From JBEDUK01 sp963781595 (GTDB lineage: Bacteria > Actinomycetota > UBA4738), in contig CAWAGG010000001.1 in NCBI GenBank assembly GCA_963781595.1, positions 620,001-684,000 on the forward strand: a stretch of 64,000 nt of DNA, in the 5' to 3' direction. The notes under the pieces are model-generated. The model saw nothing but the letters and a program-made list of their open reading frames with translations. It ran no database searches and was not told the origin of the DNA. Position numbers and translations under genes: made by a program. Shown here one piece after another: positions 25,836 to 34,653 of the stretch (positions are counted from its first letter, which is position 1; every line of letters starts with the position of its first letter).

Positions 25836-28460
25836 ATGGACGAGAACCCCACCCCAGACGGCTCGACCGGCCGCGGGCCGGCCGCCCCACGTCCAGGCCG
25901 AACGCGGCGCGTCGTGCTCGTGTCGCTCCGGCCCGTGTTCCTAGCGCTGGTCGTCGGCATCGCGGCCGCGCTGGTGGCGGCCGGGGTGTTCCCGCTGATC
26001 GCCGGCGCGGGCGTCGCCGTGAAGCTCGCGGACTCGAAGTTCCTCACCGCGAGCGACCGGGCGCTCGACCTGCCGAACCTCCCGCAGCGCTCGACGATCT
26101 ACGCGGCCGACGGCACGGTGCTCGCGACCGTCTATCGGGGCCAGAACCGGGAGATCTTCCCGTTCTCGGCGTACAACCGATACGCGCGGGACGCGGTCCT
26201 CGCGATCGAGGACCACTCCTTCTACCAGCACGGTGGCGTCGACGTGACGTCGATCCTCCGCGCGCTCGAGGCGAACCTCCGCGCAGGGAAGATCGTGCAG
26301 GGCGGTTCGACGCTCACGCAGCAGCTCGTGAAGAACACCGAGACGGGCTCGGAACAGACCCTCCAGCGCAAGATCATCGAGGCCCAGGACGCGATGCGGC
26401 TCGAGAGCGAGTACCCGAAGGACAAGATCTTCGAGGCATACCTGAACACGATCCTGCTGGGCAACAGCGTCTACGGGTACGGCACCGCGGCCGGCTACTA
26501 CTTCAACAAATCGCCGTCGGACATCACGCTCGCCCAGGCGGCGACGCTCGCGGGGATGATCGCCGCCCCCGGGTACTACGACCCGCTGTACACCGACCGG
26601 CTGGCCGCGGTGCAGGACCGTCGGAACCTGGTGCTCAACCGGATGCTCCAGTACGGCTTCATCACGCGGGCCGAGCACGACCAGGCGGTCGCCGCGCCGA
26701 TCAAGCTGCGGACGAAGGGCCGCACGACGAACCTCCACGGACCCCAGCCCTACTGGGTCGACTACATCCGCCACCTGTTCCTGCAGGACCCTCGGTTCGG
26801 ACGGACGCTCGCCGAGCGTCAGTACCTCTGGTACCAGGGCGGGCTCAAGATCAACACGACGCTCAACATGCGGATCCAGACCGCGGCCGAGCGCTCGATG
26901 GCCGAGCACTTCTACCTGCCGGACGATCCGCAGGCGGCGGCCGTGACGATCAACGCGAAGACCGGCGCGATCCTCGCGATGGCGAACGGGAACACGACCT
27001 ACAGCACCAAGAAGGGTCCGCGGGACACGGTGCTCAACCTCGGGTACCAGGCCCTCACCCGGACCGGATCGGCGTTCAAGATCTACACGCTGGCGGCGGC
27101 CCTCGAGGCGGGGATCCAGCCGGGATCGCAGTGGAAGACGAACTCCCCGCTCACGATCCCGAACTGCGGCGGCGGCGAGACGTGGACGATGAACAACGCC
27201 GAGGGGGCGACCAGTGGGTTCGAGTCGCTTGCCGCCGCGACCGCGAACTCCACGAACGTGGTGTTCGCGCAGCTCATCAACCAGGTCGGGCCACAGGCCG
27301 TCGAGGAGATGGCCCGGCGGATGGGGCTCCTCGGCGGCATCATCGAGCCGGTGTGCCCCATCACCCTGGGAACCGTCTCGGTGACCCCGCTCGCGATGAC
27401 CGCGGGCACGCAGACGCTCGCGAACGAAGGTGTGCACTGCATGCCGTTCGCGATCTCGCGCGTGGAGCGGGCCGGCCGGACGATCTTCAAGGCGGTGCCC
27501 CGATGCTCACGGGCGATCCCCGAGTCGATCGCCGCGACGGAGACGTCGCTGCTCGAGAAGGTCATCTGCTGCGGAACGGCCTCCGGTCACGCGAGCCTGC
27601 CCGATTTCCCGTCGCGCCCAGAGGCCGGCAAGACCGGCACCGACGACGACTTCAAGAACGCCTACTTCGTCGGCTACGTGCCACAGGTGGTGACCGGGGT
27701 GTGGGTGGGCGACGCGAACCTCGAGAACCCGGACGTGCCTCAGCGATCGCTGCGAGGCGTGCACGGACTCGCCGGGTTCGGCGCGGACATGGCGGCGCCG
27801 ATCTGGACCGACATCATGACCGCCGCCACCGCGCACCTCGCGATCGAGGACTTCCCGACGCCGCCGCCGGAGAGGCGGGGAACGGTCCCGAACGTGGTCG
27901 GGATGCAGAAGGACGCGGCGACCAAAACGCTCGTCGCGGCGAGCTTCTCGCCGAACCCGGTCGACGGCCCGTGCGTCGCGCCGAAGGGCACGGTCTGCGC
28001 TCAGACGCCGGCTGCCGGCTCGAGCGCCCCGCTCGGTACGTTGGTGACGTTCACCGTGAGCAACGGGACGCCGCCACCTCCGGTGCAGGTCCAGGTCCCG
28101 GACGTGGTGGGCCAGGCGAAGGATGCAGCGGTGTCCGACCTCGAGGCCGCCGGGTTCAAGGTGGCCGTCGGGCACAAGGACGTGAAGAAGCAGGACCAGG
28201 ACGGGATCGTCGTCTCGCAGGATCCGCACGGCGGCTCGATGGCCGACCAGGGCAGCAGAGTGACGATCGTCGTCGGGCGGTACAAGAAGGGCAAGCAGGA
28301 CGCTGCGGCCGGGGGGATGGAGGCGGCCGGGGGGATGGAGGCGCCCGCTGGCGCCGGAGGCGTGCCGACGCGGGGCGCGCCGTTGTTCGAGGTCGCCGTG
28401 GCGCTCGGAGCGATCGGGACCATGCGATCCCGGGGACGCTCCCGCCTCAGGCGTCGCTGA
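25836..28460 (+). CDS. Class A penicillin-binding protein with PASTA domains
   Basis: An 874-residue bifunctional peptidoglycan synthase. A cytosolic tail and one membrane segment (residues about 30-60) precede the GT51 transglycosylase (IEDHSFYQHGGVD with catalytic Glu125, GGSTLTQQLVKN). The transpeptidase has SAFK (Ser412, Lys415), STN (472-474) and KTGT (599-602), so it should be active. Two PASTA repeats follow (VPNVVGMQKDAATKTL and VPDVVGQAKDAAVSDLEAAGF). The end is unusual: a Gly-Met-Glu repeat, a short hydrophobic segment and an Arg-rich tail. GGAAGG lies 6 nt before the ATG, so this gene has a leader unlike many neighbours. Confidence 0.94.
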   Translation: MDENPTPDGSTGRGPAAPRPGRTRRVVLVSLRPVFLALVVGIAAALVAAGVFPLIAGAGVAVKLADSKFLTASDRALDLPNLPQRSTIYAADGTVLATVYRGQNREIFPFSAYNRYARDAVLAIEDHSFYQHGGVDVTSILRALEANLRAGKIVQGGSTLTQQLVKNTETGSEQTLQRKIIEAQDAMRLESEYPKDKIFEAYLNTILLGNSVYGYGTAAGYYFNKSPSDITLAQAATLAGMIAAPGYYDPLYTDRLAAVQDRRNLVLNRMLQYGFITRAEHDQAVAAPIKLRTKGRTTNLHGPQPYWVDYIRHLFLQDPRFGRTLAERQYLWYQGGLKINTTLNMRIQTAAERSMAEHFYLPDDPQAAAVTINAKTGAILAMANGNTTYSTKKGPRDTVLNLGYQALTRTGSAFKIYTLAAALEAGIQPGSQWKTNSPLTIPNCGGGETWTMNNAEGATSGFESLAAATANSTNVVFAQLINQVGPQAVEEMARRMGLLGGIIEPVCPITLGTVSVTPLAMTAGTQTLANEGVHCMPFAISRVERAGRTIFKAVPRCSRAIPESIAATETSLLEKVICCGTASGHASLPDFPSRPEAGKTGTDDDFKNAYFVGYVPQVVTGVWVGDANLENPDVPQRSLRGVHGLAGFGADMAAPIWTDIMTAATAHLAIEDFPTPPPERRGTVPNVVGMQKDAATKTLVAASFSPNPVDGPCVAPKGTVCAQTPAAGSSAPLGTLVTFTVSNGTPPPPVQVQVPDVVGQAKDAAVSDLEAAGFKVAVGHKDVKKQDQDGIVVSQDPHGGSMADQGSRVTIVVGRYKKGKQDAAAGGMEAAGGMEAPAGAGGVPTRGAPLFEVAVALGAIGTMRSRGRSRLRRR

Positions 28461-28920
28461 GCCGCGCGCGCACCTTCTCCTGCACGACGCGGCCGTCCGT
28501 CCGGCCCTTCGCCTTGCCCATCACCAGGCCCATGACCTTGCCCAGGTCACCTGGACCGGAGGCGCCGGTGGCGGCGACCGCGTCGTCGATCAGCGCGTCG
28601 ACCTCGGCCGCGGAGAGCTGCTCCGGCACGTAGGCCTGCAGGATCTCCATCTCCTCGCGCTCGGTCGCGGCGCGATCGGGACGTCCGGCCGCGTCGTAGG
28701 CCTCGATCGCCTCGGCCCGTCGCTTGACCTCACGGGTCGCGACGTCGACGAACTCCTCGTCGGAGAGCTCGTGGCGGAGTTCGACCTCACGGTTCTTGAC
28801 GGAGGCGGCGAGCAGCCGGAGCGCGCTCAGCCGGACCTTCTCCCCCGCTTTGAGCGCCTGCCGCATCTCCGTGGTGAGTCGTTCCTTCAGCGAGGCCAAC
28901 CGGCCCCCTCCCGGTACCAT
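28447..28920 (-). CDS. yqeY: GatB/YqeY domain protein
   Basis: A 157-residue YqeY-type protein. It has the helical start SLKERLTTEMRQALKAGEKVRLSALRLL, a middle segment EREEMEILQAYVPEQLS, and an end GDLGKVMGLVMGKAKGRTDGRVV that matches the tRNA-binding tail domain of GatB. YqeY is thought to be an RNA-binding or amidotransferase-related protein, but its precise role is unknown. It overlaps the 3' end of the PBP gene by 14 bp in convergent orientation. The true start may be a TTG a few codons in, since the first seven residues are not conserved. Confidence 0.88.
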   Translation of the reverse strand: MVPGGGRLASLKERLTTEMRQALKAGEKVRLSALRLLAASVKNREVELRHELSDEEFVDVATREVKRRAEAIEAYDAAGRPDRAATEREEMEILQAYVPEQLSAAEVDALIDDAVAATGASGPGDLGKVMGLVMGKAKGRTDGRVVQEKVRARLSDA

Positions 28921-28931
28921 CGTGGGTCGCG

Positions 28932-29951
28932 ATGCGCGTGCCCGTATGGTCCAGCCTACCCGACCCCCTGCGCCGCCTCCTGTCGTGGGGGGCGCTCGCC
29001 GGGTCCGCCTGCATCGCGTACGGCGTGATCGTCGAACGACGCTGGTTCCGCGCGCAGCGCTACGCGGTGCCGGTGCTGCCCGAGACGGCGTCGCGCCCCG
29101 TGCGGGTCCTGCACCTCTCGGACCTGCACCTGCGGCGGAGCGAACGCGCGAAGCTCCGGTTCCTCGCGAGCCTCGAGCCCGCCGACGTCACGATCCTGAC
29201 GGGCGACCTCGTGGGCGAGCCCGAAGCCGTCGAGACCGTCGTTTCGGCGCTCCGGCCGCTCCGTGGCCGCGTCGCCTCGTACTTCGTGCTCGGTTCGAAC
29301 GACTACTTCGTCCCGCGGGTGCCGCAGTACTCGAACTACGTCCTGGGCGGCCGCAGCCGGAGCCGGAAGGGGACGGTCGGGCGCGGTCGCGAGCTGATCG
29401 AGCAACTCGAGGCCGACGGGTGGATCCACCTACGGAACGCGCGAACGAGTCTGTCGAACGACGGGACGCGGTTCGAGGTGGTCGGTATGGACGATCCCCA
29501 CATCTACCGGCACGACATGCGGGTCGCCGTGCGCGAGGACCCGGACGCGCTCGGGATCGCCGTCGTCCATTCGCCGGATCCGGCACCTGAGCTGGCCGCG
29601 CTCGGCTACGGGCTGATCCTCGCCGGCCACACGCACGGCGGCCAGGTCCGGATGCCGTTCGTCGGGGCGCTGCTGACGAACAGCCAGATGCCGAACCGCC
29701 TCGCGGTGGGACTGATCCGGATGCCGCCGGCGGTCCTGCACATCTCCCCCGGGATGGGAACGGGTCGGTACGCACCGTTCCGGTTCCTCTGCAGGCCCGA
29801 GGCGACCGTCCTCGACCTCACGCCGCGAGCCGCCCACGAGGATCCGGCCCTGGGCTCCGGGGGAACGCACGAGGGCCCGGCCGACGGGTCCCGTACACTA
29901 GGTGGTCCGGCCGCCCAGGGCGGTCGATCGGGGCGTAGCGCAGCTTGGTAG
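28932..29951 (+). CDS. Membrane-anchored metallophosphoesterase
   Basis: A 339-residue calcineurin-like phosphoesterase with an N-terminal membrane segment (LSWGALAGSACIAYGVIV). Metal motifs appear in order: LSDLHLRR, TGDLVG, GSNDYF (in place of GNH), VVHSPD and GHTHGGQVRMP. This resembles the YaeI/UDP-diacylglucosamine hydrolase-like group that acts at the membrane; its substrate is unknown. The last 30 residues are low-complexity, and the reading frame runs 23 bp into the tRNA-Pro gene, so the C-terminus is either a late extension or slightly mis-read. A TACCAT box lies 11 nt before the ATG. Confidence 0.85.
   Translation: MRVPVWSSLPDPLRRLLSWGALAGSACIAYGVIVERRWFRAQRYAVPVLPETASRPVRVLHLSDLHLRRSERAKLRFLASLEPADVTILTGDLVGEPEAVETVVSALRPLRGRVASYFVLGSNDYFVPRVPQYSNYVLGGRSRSRKGTVGRGRELIEQLEADGWIHLRNARTSLSNDGTRFEVVGMDDPHIYRHDMRVAVREDPDALGIAVVHSPDPAPELAALGYGLILAGHTHGGQVRMPFVGALLTNSQMPNRLAVGLIRMPPAVLHISPGMGTGRYAPFRFLCRPEATVLDLTPRAAHEDPALGSGGTHEGPADGSRTLGGPAAQGGRSGRSAAW
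29894..29899 (+). promoter_or_regulatory. Candidate -10 box for tRNA-Pro
   Basis: TACACT about 30 nt upstream of the mature tRNA 5' end, inside the last codons of the phosphoesterase. No clear -35 was seen. Confidence 0.35.
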
Positions 29952-30005
29952 CGCGCAGCGTTCGGGACGCTGAGGTCCCGGGTTCAAATCCCGGCGCCCC
30001 GACCA
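29929..30005 (+). tRNA. tRNA-Pro (anticodon CGG)
   Basis: A full cloverleaf can be drawn. The acceptor stem CGGGGCG (29929-29935) pairs with CGCCCCG (29995-30001). The D arm has GCGC pairs, the anticodon stem is CAGCG/CGCTG with loop TTCGGGA (anticodon CGG), and the T arm is CCGGG TTCAAAT CCCGG. The discriminator is A, followed by an encoded CCA. It reads the CCG codon, frequent in this high-GC genome. Confidence 0.96.
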
Positions 30006-30027
30006 GGGACCGTTCGGCGCTCGAGCG

Positions 30028-30210
30028 CTAGACGCGTTCGGGCACGCCGACCATCACTGCGGCCCACAGCTGGTGGTAGTGCCGGACGCACAGGTGGACC
30101 CCCTCGTCGGACCACTGCAGGCCGTGTTCGAGCTTCGGCGCCCGCAGTTTGGCGTCCCCCATGCAACGCTCCCCCGTGACCGGATCGACGAATTCGCATC
30201 GGACCGTCAT
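30028..30210 (-). CDS. Small Cys/His protein, possible zinc-binding
   Basis: A 60-residue protein starting MTVRCEFVDP (a TTG seven codons upstream is also possible). Cys residues in RCEFVDPVTGERC and then HLCVRHYHQL give a Cys-x10-Cys ... Cys-x2-His pattern that could hold one zinc ion. There is no signal peptide. Similar small open frames often sit beside ribosomal or tRNA genes, but I do not recognise this family. It lies between tRNA-Pro and rpsD on the opposite strand. Confidence 0.55.
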   Translation of the reverse strand: MTVRCEFVDPVTGERCMGDAKLRAPKLEHGLQWSDEGVHLCVRHYHQLWAAVMVGVPERV

Positions 30211-30337
30211 ACCTAGGTAGCATCCGGACAACCCCGGCCAAGGGCAATAGGCCTTTCGGCGCGTGTTCGAGGCCGGGGTCCGCAGGCGCGTTCAGCCCGA
30301 AGGCCGCAGGAAGATGCCGACCGGGGCCCCGGGCTGG

Positions 30338-30343
30338 CATAAT
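30338..30343 (+). promoter_or_regulatory. Extended -10 box upstream of rpsD
   Basis: CATAAT preceded by TGG (extended -10). Transcription from here would give a leader of about 105-110 nt before the rpsD ATG, room for S4 feedback control, although no specific S4-binding fold could be drawn with confidence. Confidence 0.4.
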
Positions 30344-30457
30344 CGTTGGCTGCGGCGGCTGGTCCCCATCGGACCACCGGCCCCGATCGATCGGACCCCA
30401 CACGCTCGAGGTTCGTTCCGCCCGCGGGCCGACGTCGAACCGGAACGAGAGGAACGG

Positions 30458-31072
30458 ATGCAGAAGATCGGACCGAAGCACCGGATCTGCCGGCGCGTGG
30501 GCGCCCCCGTCTGCGGGCGGCCGAACTGCGCGTCGAACAAGCGCCCCTATCCCCCCGGGCAACACGGCCAGGGCCGTCGGCGCCTGTCGGAGTACCACCT
30601 GCGGCTGCTGGAGAAGCAGAAGCTCCGCGCGATGTACGGCATCACCGAGACGCAGTTCCGCAGGTACTTCAACGAAGCGAACCGGCACAAGGGCGTCACG
30701 GGCTCCGAGCTGCTCCGGCTGCTCGAGACACGGCTCGATGCCGTCGTCCTGCGGCTCGGGTTCGCCCAGACGATGCGCCAGGCCCGCCAGCTCGCGTCGC
30801 ACGGTCACTTCACCGTGAACGACCGTCGGGTGAACGTGCCGAGCTACCAGGTGAAGGAGGGCTCGATCGTGGCGGCGACGCCGTCGGCGCGGAACTTCCT
30901 GTCGATCCGCGAGGCGATGGAGGTCACGCCCGAGCCGCCCGTGTACCTCGAACGGGACAAGGACGCGGTCACGGGACGCCTGGTGAGGATGCCGGAGCGC
31001 AGCGAGATCCCGCTGCCGGTCGAGGTCGACGAGCGACTGATCGTCGAGCTGGCGAGCCGTTCGTCGAGGTGA
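30458..31072 (+). CDS. rpsD: 30S ribosomal protein S4
   Basis: A 204-residue S4, the 16S rRNA-binding protein that starts assembly of the 30S body. It begins MQKIGPKHRICRR, with cysteines at 11, 19 and 24 hinting at a zinc-type N-terminus, and contains the S4 domain (LETRLDAVVLRLGFAQTMRQARQLASHGHFTVNDRRVN). It ends in the usual GRLVRMPERSEIPLPVEV region. The ATG at 30458 has GAGAGGAA just upstream. The open frame continues far upstream but is not coding-like. Standing outside the ribosomal alpha operon is normal for many actinobacteria. Confidence 0.96.
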   Translation: MQKIGPKHRICRRVGAPVCGRPNCASNKRPYPPGQHGQGRRRLSEYHLRLLEKQKLRAMYGITETQFRRYFNEANRHKGVTGSELLRLLETRLDAVVLRLGFAQTMRQARQLASHGHFTVNDRRVNVPSYQVKEGSIVAATPSARNFLSIREAMEVTPEPPVYLERDKDAVTGRLVRMPERSEIPLPVEVDERLIVELASRSSR

Positions 31073-31085
31073 GCCGCCGTTGCCC

Positions 31086-31268
31086 TTACGGCAACGGAGA
31101 CGGGGATCCGTAGACGAACGACGGTCCGCTGACGCTGCTCGAGGGGTTCTGGCTCACGACCACGAGGTACGAGCCAGCGATCGATATCCCGAGAGCGAGG
31201 ATCGCGGCGAGGACCAGGAACAGCACGTTGACCTGACCATGCTCGCCCCCCGAACGCCGGTTCGCCAT
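31086..31268 (-). CDS. Small single-pass membrane protein
   Basis: A 60-residue open frame: basic, Gly-rich start (MANRRSGGEHGQVN), one strong membrane segment (VLFLVLAAILALGISIAGSY) and a Ser/Pro-rich tail (SSSVSGPSFVYGSPSPLP). It lies 41 nt after the restored stop of the DUF3068 gene on the same strand and is probably in the same transcript. In the raw sequence it appears fused to DUF3068 only because that gene carries a frameshift. Function unknown. Confidence 0.5.
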   Translation of the reverse strand: MANRRSGGEHGQVNVLFLVLAAILALGISIAGSYLVVVSQNPSSSVSGPSFVYGSPSPLP

Positions 31269-31309
31269 GCGCGCAGGATAGCAGCCCCGACCAGCGCGGG
31301 CGAACCAGC

Positions 31310-32297
31310 TCAGGCCTCGGCGGGCCCGGGGGTGTCCTGCGGGGACGCGACCGCGCCCTCCCGCGACTTCGCCGGCTCCGTCGTCGCCCCCTCCCGCGGC
31401 CGCGTGCCTGCGGCGTCGGTCCGGAGCAGCCACCAGCCGAGCGCAACGAGCAGCGAGGCCCGCGATCGGAGCCGCGATCGGCAGCCACGTGCGTACGAGG
31501 CGCAGCTCCCACAGCCGCCCCTTCACCTGGTCGACGGTCGAACGCACGCTCGACGGGTCGTTCACCAGGGTGATGTCGGCGAGCGTCACGAGCCGCGCGC
31601 CGGTCGTATCGGCGAACCACTGCTCGTTGTGCTGGCCGGCCTTGAGGATCGCGCCGGTGGTCGGCTCGACCCAGAGGGTGGTCGTGCCCTCGTAGAAGCG
31701 TTCGACGGCGATGCTGGCCTGGTCCTTCCGTCCGGCGAGGAACCCGGGGATCGTTTCCGCACCGATCGACGTGGCTGGGATCCGGCTCACGAACACGTAG
31801 GCAACGAGACCGTCGATCCGATCCGTCCGTTCGTAGGTCGCGCGGAACGGTCGCTTGGCCGTGCTGTCCCAGAACGGGTAGGTGGCCTTCCGCGTCCCGA
31901 ACGGGAACTTCAGCGTGAGCCCGCGCGCGACCGGGTTCGCTCCGCAGCAGTCGACGCCGTAGCCAGTCCTCCGATCGAACGCGTAGACATCGTAGCCGAA
32001 GTCGAAGCCCCCCCGCTGCGTGTCGAGCGTGCGCGAGAAGATCCCGATCACGGCGACCTCGTGCGTGCTCTTCCGCGGGTCCCCCTTCGCGATCGAGATG
32101 TTCTCGATCCCGGTGGGGCCCACGACCGTTCGCTCGGCGACCGAGAAGTACGACCCGGTCCCCACCGAGACCGTCCGGTCGTAGACGTCGTACGGCGCCT
32201 TCTCGACCCGCGGGGTGGCGTAGAAGCGGAGCAGCGGCGACATGAAGACCAGGACGAGGCCGAGCGTGAACGCCGCGTATCCGAGGACTCGTCGCAT
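31310..32297 (-). CDS. DUF3068 (PorA-like) membrane protein, one frameshift near the end
   Basis: An N-terminal membrane helix (VLGYAAFTLGLVLVFMSPLL), a large extracytoplasmic domain and a C-terminal membrane helix, the usual DUF3068 layout. Blocks shared with the paralogue at 42.4 kb include LRFYATPRVEKAP, a CCG pair, LTLKFPFGT and the Trp-rich end of the domain. After TWLPIAAPIA the raw frame is lost. Removing one base in the CCC run at 31459-31461 restores SLLVALGWWLLR and a stop at 31310. GGAAGGG precedes the ATG by 5 nt. Some DUF3068 relatives are called PorA, but a pore function is not established for this group. Confidence 0.78.
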
Positions 32298-32420
32298 CTC
32301 AGCCCTTCCGTTCGACCGCGGCCTGCCCGCGGGCGGGCACGTCCACGGTGCGCCCGGCGATGCGCCAGAACCGCCGTATCGTACCGAGGCGCCGTTGGGC
32401 AGCGCGAGCGCGGCCGCGGA

Positions 32421-33752
32421 TCAGAGGGCGGGAAGCACGCCGTTCCAGAGCCCGGCCAGCTTCCGGTGTCCTCGGTTGTTCGGGTGGAACGGGCCGCTGT
32501 AGTCGAGGCGAAGATCCAGGATCGGACTGGGATCGACGAAGCGCACGGCCCGTGCCGTGGCGGCTGCCCGCAGTGCGAGGTTCCACGTCGCCCGCACCCG
32601 ATCGGAGATCTGCGCGGTCGGGAGGATGGCCTGGACGAACAGCGGCGTCGTCGGAAGTGCCTCTTGGAGATCGGCGAGGATCGCTTCCGTCGCGTGTTCG
32701 AGCTTCGATGGCGTCGACTCGCAGCCCTGGAAGTCCTTCCCCGGGATCATGTCGTTCGTCCCGAACTCCACGATGACGGCATCCGGATGCCTGGCGATCA
32801 CGGGGGCCACGTTGTCGGCTCCGTAACATGCCCCGCTCGCGCCGTCGAGCGAAAGGTCCCCGAGTCGCCAGCCGCGGAGCGCGGTCAGCTGGGCCGCGAA
32901 CCCATCCGAGTTCTGCGCGAAGCCAAGGGTGCTCCGGCCATCTCCGATCGAATCGCCGTAGACGACCAGCAGGGGTGCGCGCTCGGCGAACGCGCTCGAC
33001 ACGACCCGCGGAGTTCCGAGCCCCGGGTACTGTGCGAGGGTGATGCCGCGCAATCCGAGTTCGCCCGTCGCCACCGTGATCGTCAGCTTGGTCACACCGC
33101 GTGCCAGACCCCACGCGATCAGGGTGCGGGAGGCCGTACCTCCGGGAGAGCTGCCGCCACCGGATCCGCCGGTCACGTCGATCAAGTATCCCTTCGGGCG
33201 ATCGTCGACGGTCACGAGGAGCGTCGCGTCGCCCGAGGAGTGGTCCACCGCGACGGATGCCGCCCGCTGGACGTAGAACGACACCGATCGCCCGACCGTC
33301 AGGGTGACCCGAACGCTCGTGTCGGTCAACGCCGTTCGGCGGAAGGAACCCCCGGGGTCGATCGTCCAGCCCGTGACCACGAGCGACCTCGGCGCGAGGT
33401 TGATGACGTTGAGGACGTGCGCATCCGCGTCGAGTCCGGTCGCGATCTTGATGCTCGTGAGGCACGAGCAGTCCTTCAGCTTGTGGCTGCCCGACTTCAC
33501 GCCATCGACCCACACCCGGACGCTCTGTCCGTGCCCGTACGCCTTCATCGACGCCGATCCCGTGTTCGCCACGCGCGCGGACACGGAGCCGAATGGCGCA
33601 AGCGCGACGCCGAACCGCTCGTACGATGCGCCGTTGTACCTGAGCGACGCGCTCCGGTAGTTGATCCCGACGGGCGGTTCGGGTGGGGAGGAGCACCCGG
33701 CCATCGCGAGACACAGGATCGTGACGCACAGCAGCCGACCGCGGGGACCCAT
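32421..33752 (-). CDS. SGNH/GDSL-hydrolase lipoprotein
   Basis: A 443-residue exported protein. The start MGPRGRLLCVTILCLAMAGC gives a lipoprotein signal with Cys20 as the lipidation site. Residues about 30-240 form a beta-rich domain of unknown type. The C-terminal SGNH hydrolase has VVYGDSIGDG (Ser nucleophile), a Gly in the middle, EFGTNDM (block III) and the closing FHPNNRGHRKLA with the catalytic His. In surface-polysaccharide loci such enzymes often remove or move acetyl groups on sugars, which fits the acetyltransferase three genes away. The frame is open for 230 codons upstream, but that is antisense to the methyltransferase. Confidence 0.85.
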   Translation of the reverse strand: MGPRGRLLCVTILCLAMAGCSSPPEPPVGINYRSASLRYNGASYERFGVALAPFGSVSARVANTGSASMKAYGHGQSVRVWVDGVKSGSHKLKDCSCLTSIKIATGLDADAHVLNVINLAPRSLVVTGWTIDPGGSFRRTALTDTSVRVTLTVGRSVSFYVQRAASVAVDHSSGDATLLVTVDDRPKGYLIDVTGGSGGGSSPGGTASRTLIAWGLARGVTKLTITVATGELGLRGITLAQYPGLGTPRVVSSAFAERAPLLVVYGDSIGDGRSTLGFAQNSDGFAAQLTALRGWRLGDLSLDGASGACYGADNVAPVIARHPDAVIVEFGTNDMIPGKDFQGCESTPSKLEHATEAILADLQEALPTTPLFVQAILPTAQISDRVRATWNLALRAAATARAVRFVDPSPILDLRLDYSGPFHPNNRGHRKLAGLWNGVLPAL

Positions 33753-33787
33753 CGCGCGCGACAGTCTGCGCACGCCCGAAGGCAGGG

Positions 33788-34510
33788 TCAACCGACCGTC
33801 CGGCTCGCCGGGGACGCCACCGCGATCAAGCCGAAGTCGACGTACGGGGCCAGGCGCGCGATCGCTCGCTGCGTTCGGGCGAGGAGCCGGCCGGCCAGCG
33901 CGATGCCGCCCCCCTGCCACGCCTCGGCGGCGAACGGGAAGTGGTACGTCACGACCTCCCGGATCTCCCACCCATGGCGCTCCATCAGGTTCGTGAGCGT
34001 GTACCACGAGTAGAACGCGATGTGGTCGGGGTTGATCAGTTCGACGCGACCCGCAGCGGCGAGGGGGTTCAGCATGGATGCGGCGTTCGGCGTGGTGACC
34101 GCCAGCAGGCCGCGGCCACGAACCAGGTCGTGCATCCCATCCAGGAGTGCGCCGGGGTGCTCCACGTGCTCGATCACCTCGCCCGCGATGACGAGGTCGG
34201 CCGGTTCGATCCCGGACGCCGTGACGGCGTCCGGGTCGGACGCATCGAGGGCGTACGCCTCGAATCCCATCGCACGCGCGCGTTCGACCCCATCGGCATC
34301 CAGATCGATCCCGACGAGGGGATCGGCGGATCGCGCCAGCCGACCATGGAGCCAGGTGGCGTGGTCCGCGAGCCGATCGATCGTTGCTCGCGTCTCCCCG
34401 GCGAACCCAACGTGGATCACGCGGCGCCCGCGCGCCTGCTCGCACAGGTATGCGATGCGATCGACCGATCGGGTCCGCGGCATGCGACGCGACCCAGGAC
34501 TCCCACCCAT
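33788..34510 (-). CDS. Class I SAM-dependent methyltransferase
   Basis: A 240-residue enzyme of the Methyltransf_11/23 type. The SAM site is atypical (VIHVGFAGETRATI), followed by LVGIDLDADGVERARAMGF with the acidic residue that binds the ribose, VIAGEVIEHVEHPGALLDGM (motif II) and a late YSWYTLTNLMERHGWEI. The ATG at 34510 is supported by GGAGG five bases upstream. Given the neighbours it probably methylates a sugar or lipid-linked glycan, but the substrate is an inference. It reads into the SGNH lipoprotein gene 35 nt later. Confidence 0.82.
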   Translation of the reverse strand: MGGSPGSRRMPRTRSVDRIAYLCEQARGRRVIHVGFAGETRATIDRLADHATWLHGRLARSADPLVGIDLDADGVERARAMGFEAYALDASDPDAVTASGIEPADLVIAGEVIEHVEHPGALLDGMHDLVRGRGLLAVTTPNAASMLNPLAAAGRVELINPDHIAFYSWYTLTNLMERHGWEIREVVTYHFPFAAEAWQGGGIALAGRLLARTQRAIARLAPYVDFGLIAVASPASRTVG

Positions 34511-34653
34511 CAGACCCTCCTACCCGTGCGCGCCTGCCCGGGTCCGGGCGCCCAATCTAGACGGTGCGGTCCAGGTGGCACGCGGCCACACGACGCGGAT
34601 CAATCGCGACCACGTTGCGAAGCCCATCCGGGCCGGGGAGACTCGGAGCTCTC

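Noticed and set aside
29880..29951. Independent small gene over the tRNA promoter
   Set aside because: It is the C-terminal end of the phosphoesterase frame; the tRNA structure is clear and takes priority.
31080..34013. Plus-strand frame of 977 codons
   Set aside because: It runs antisense to DUF3068, SGNH and methyltransferase genes and is Arg/Asp-rich text typical of shadow frames in GC-rich DNA.
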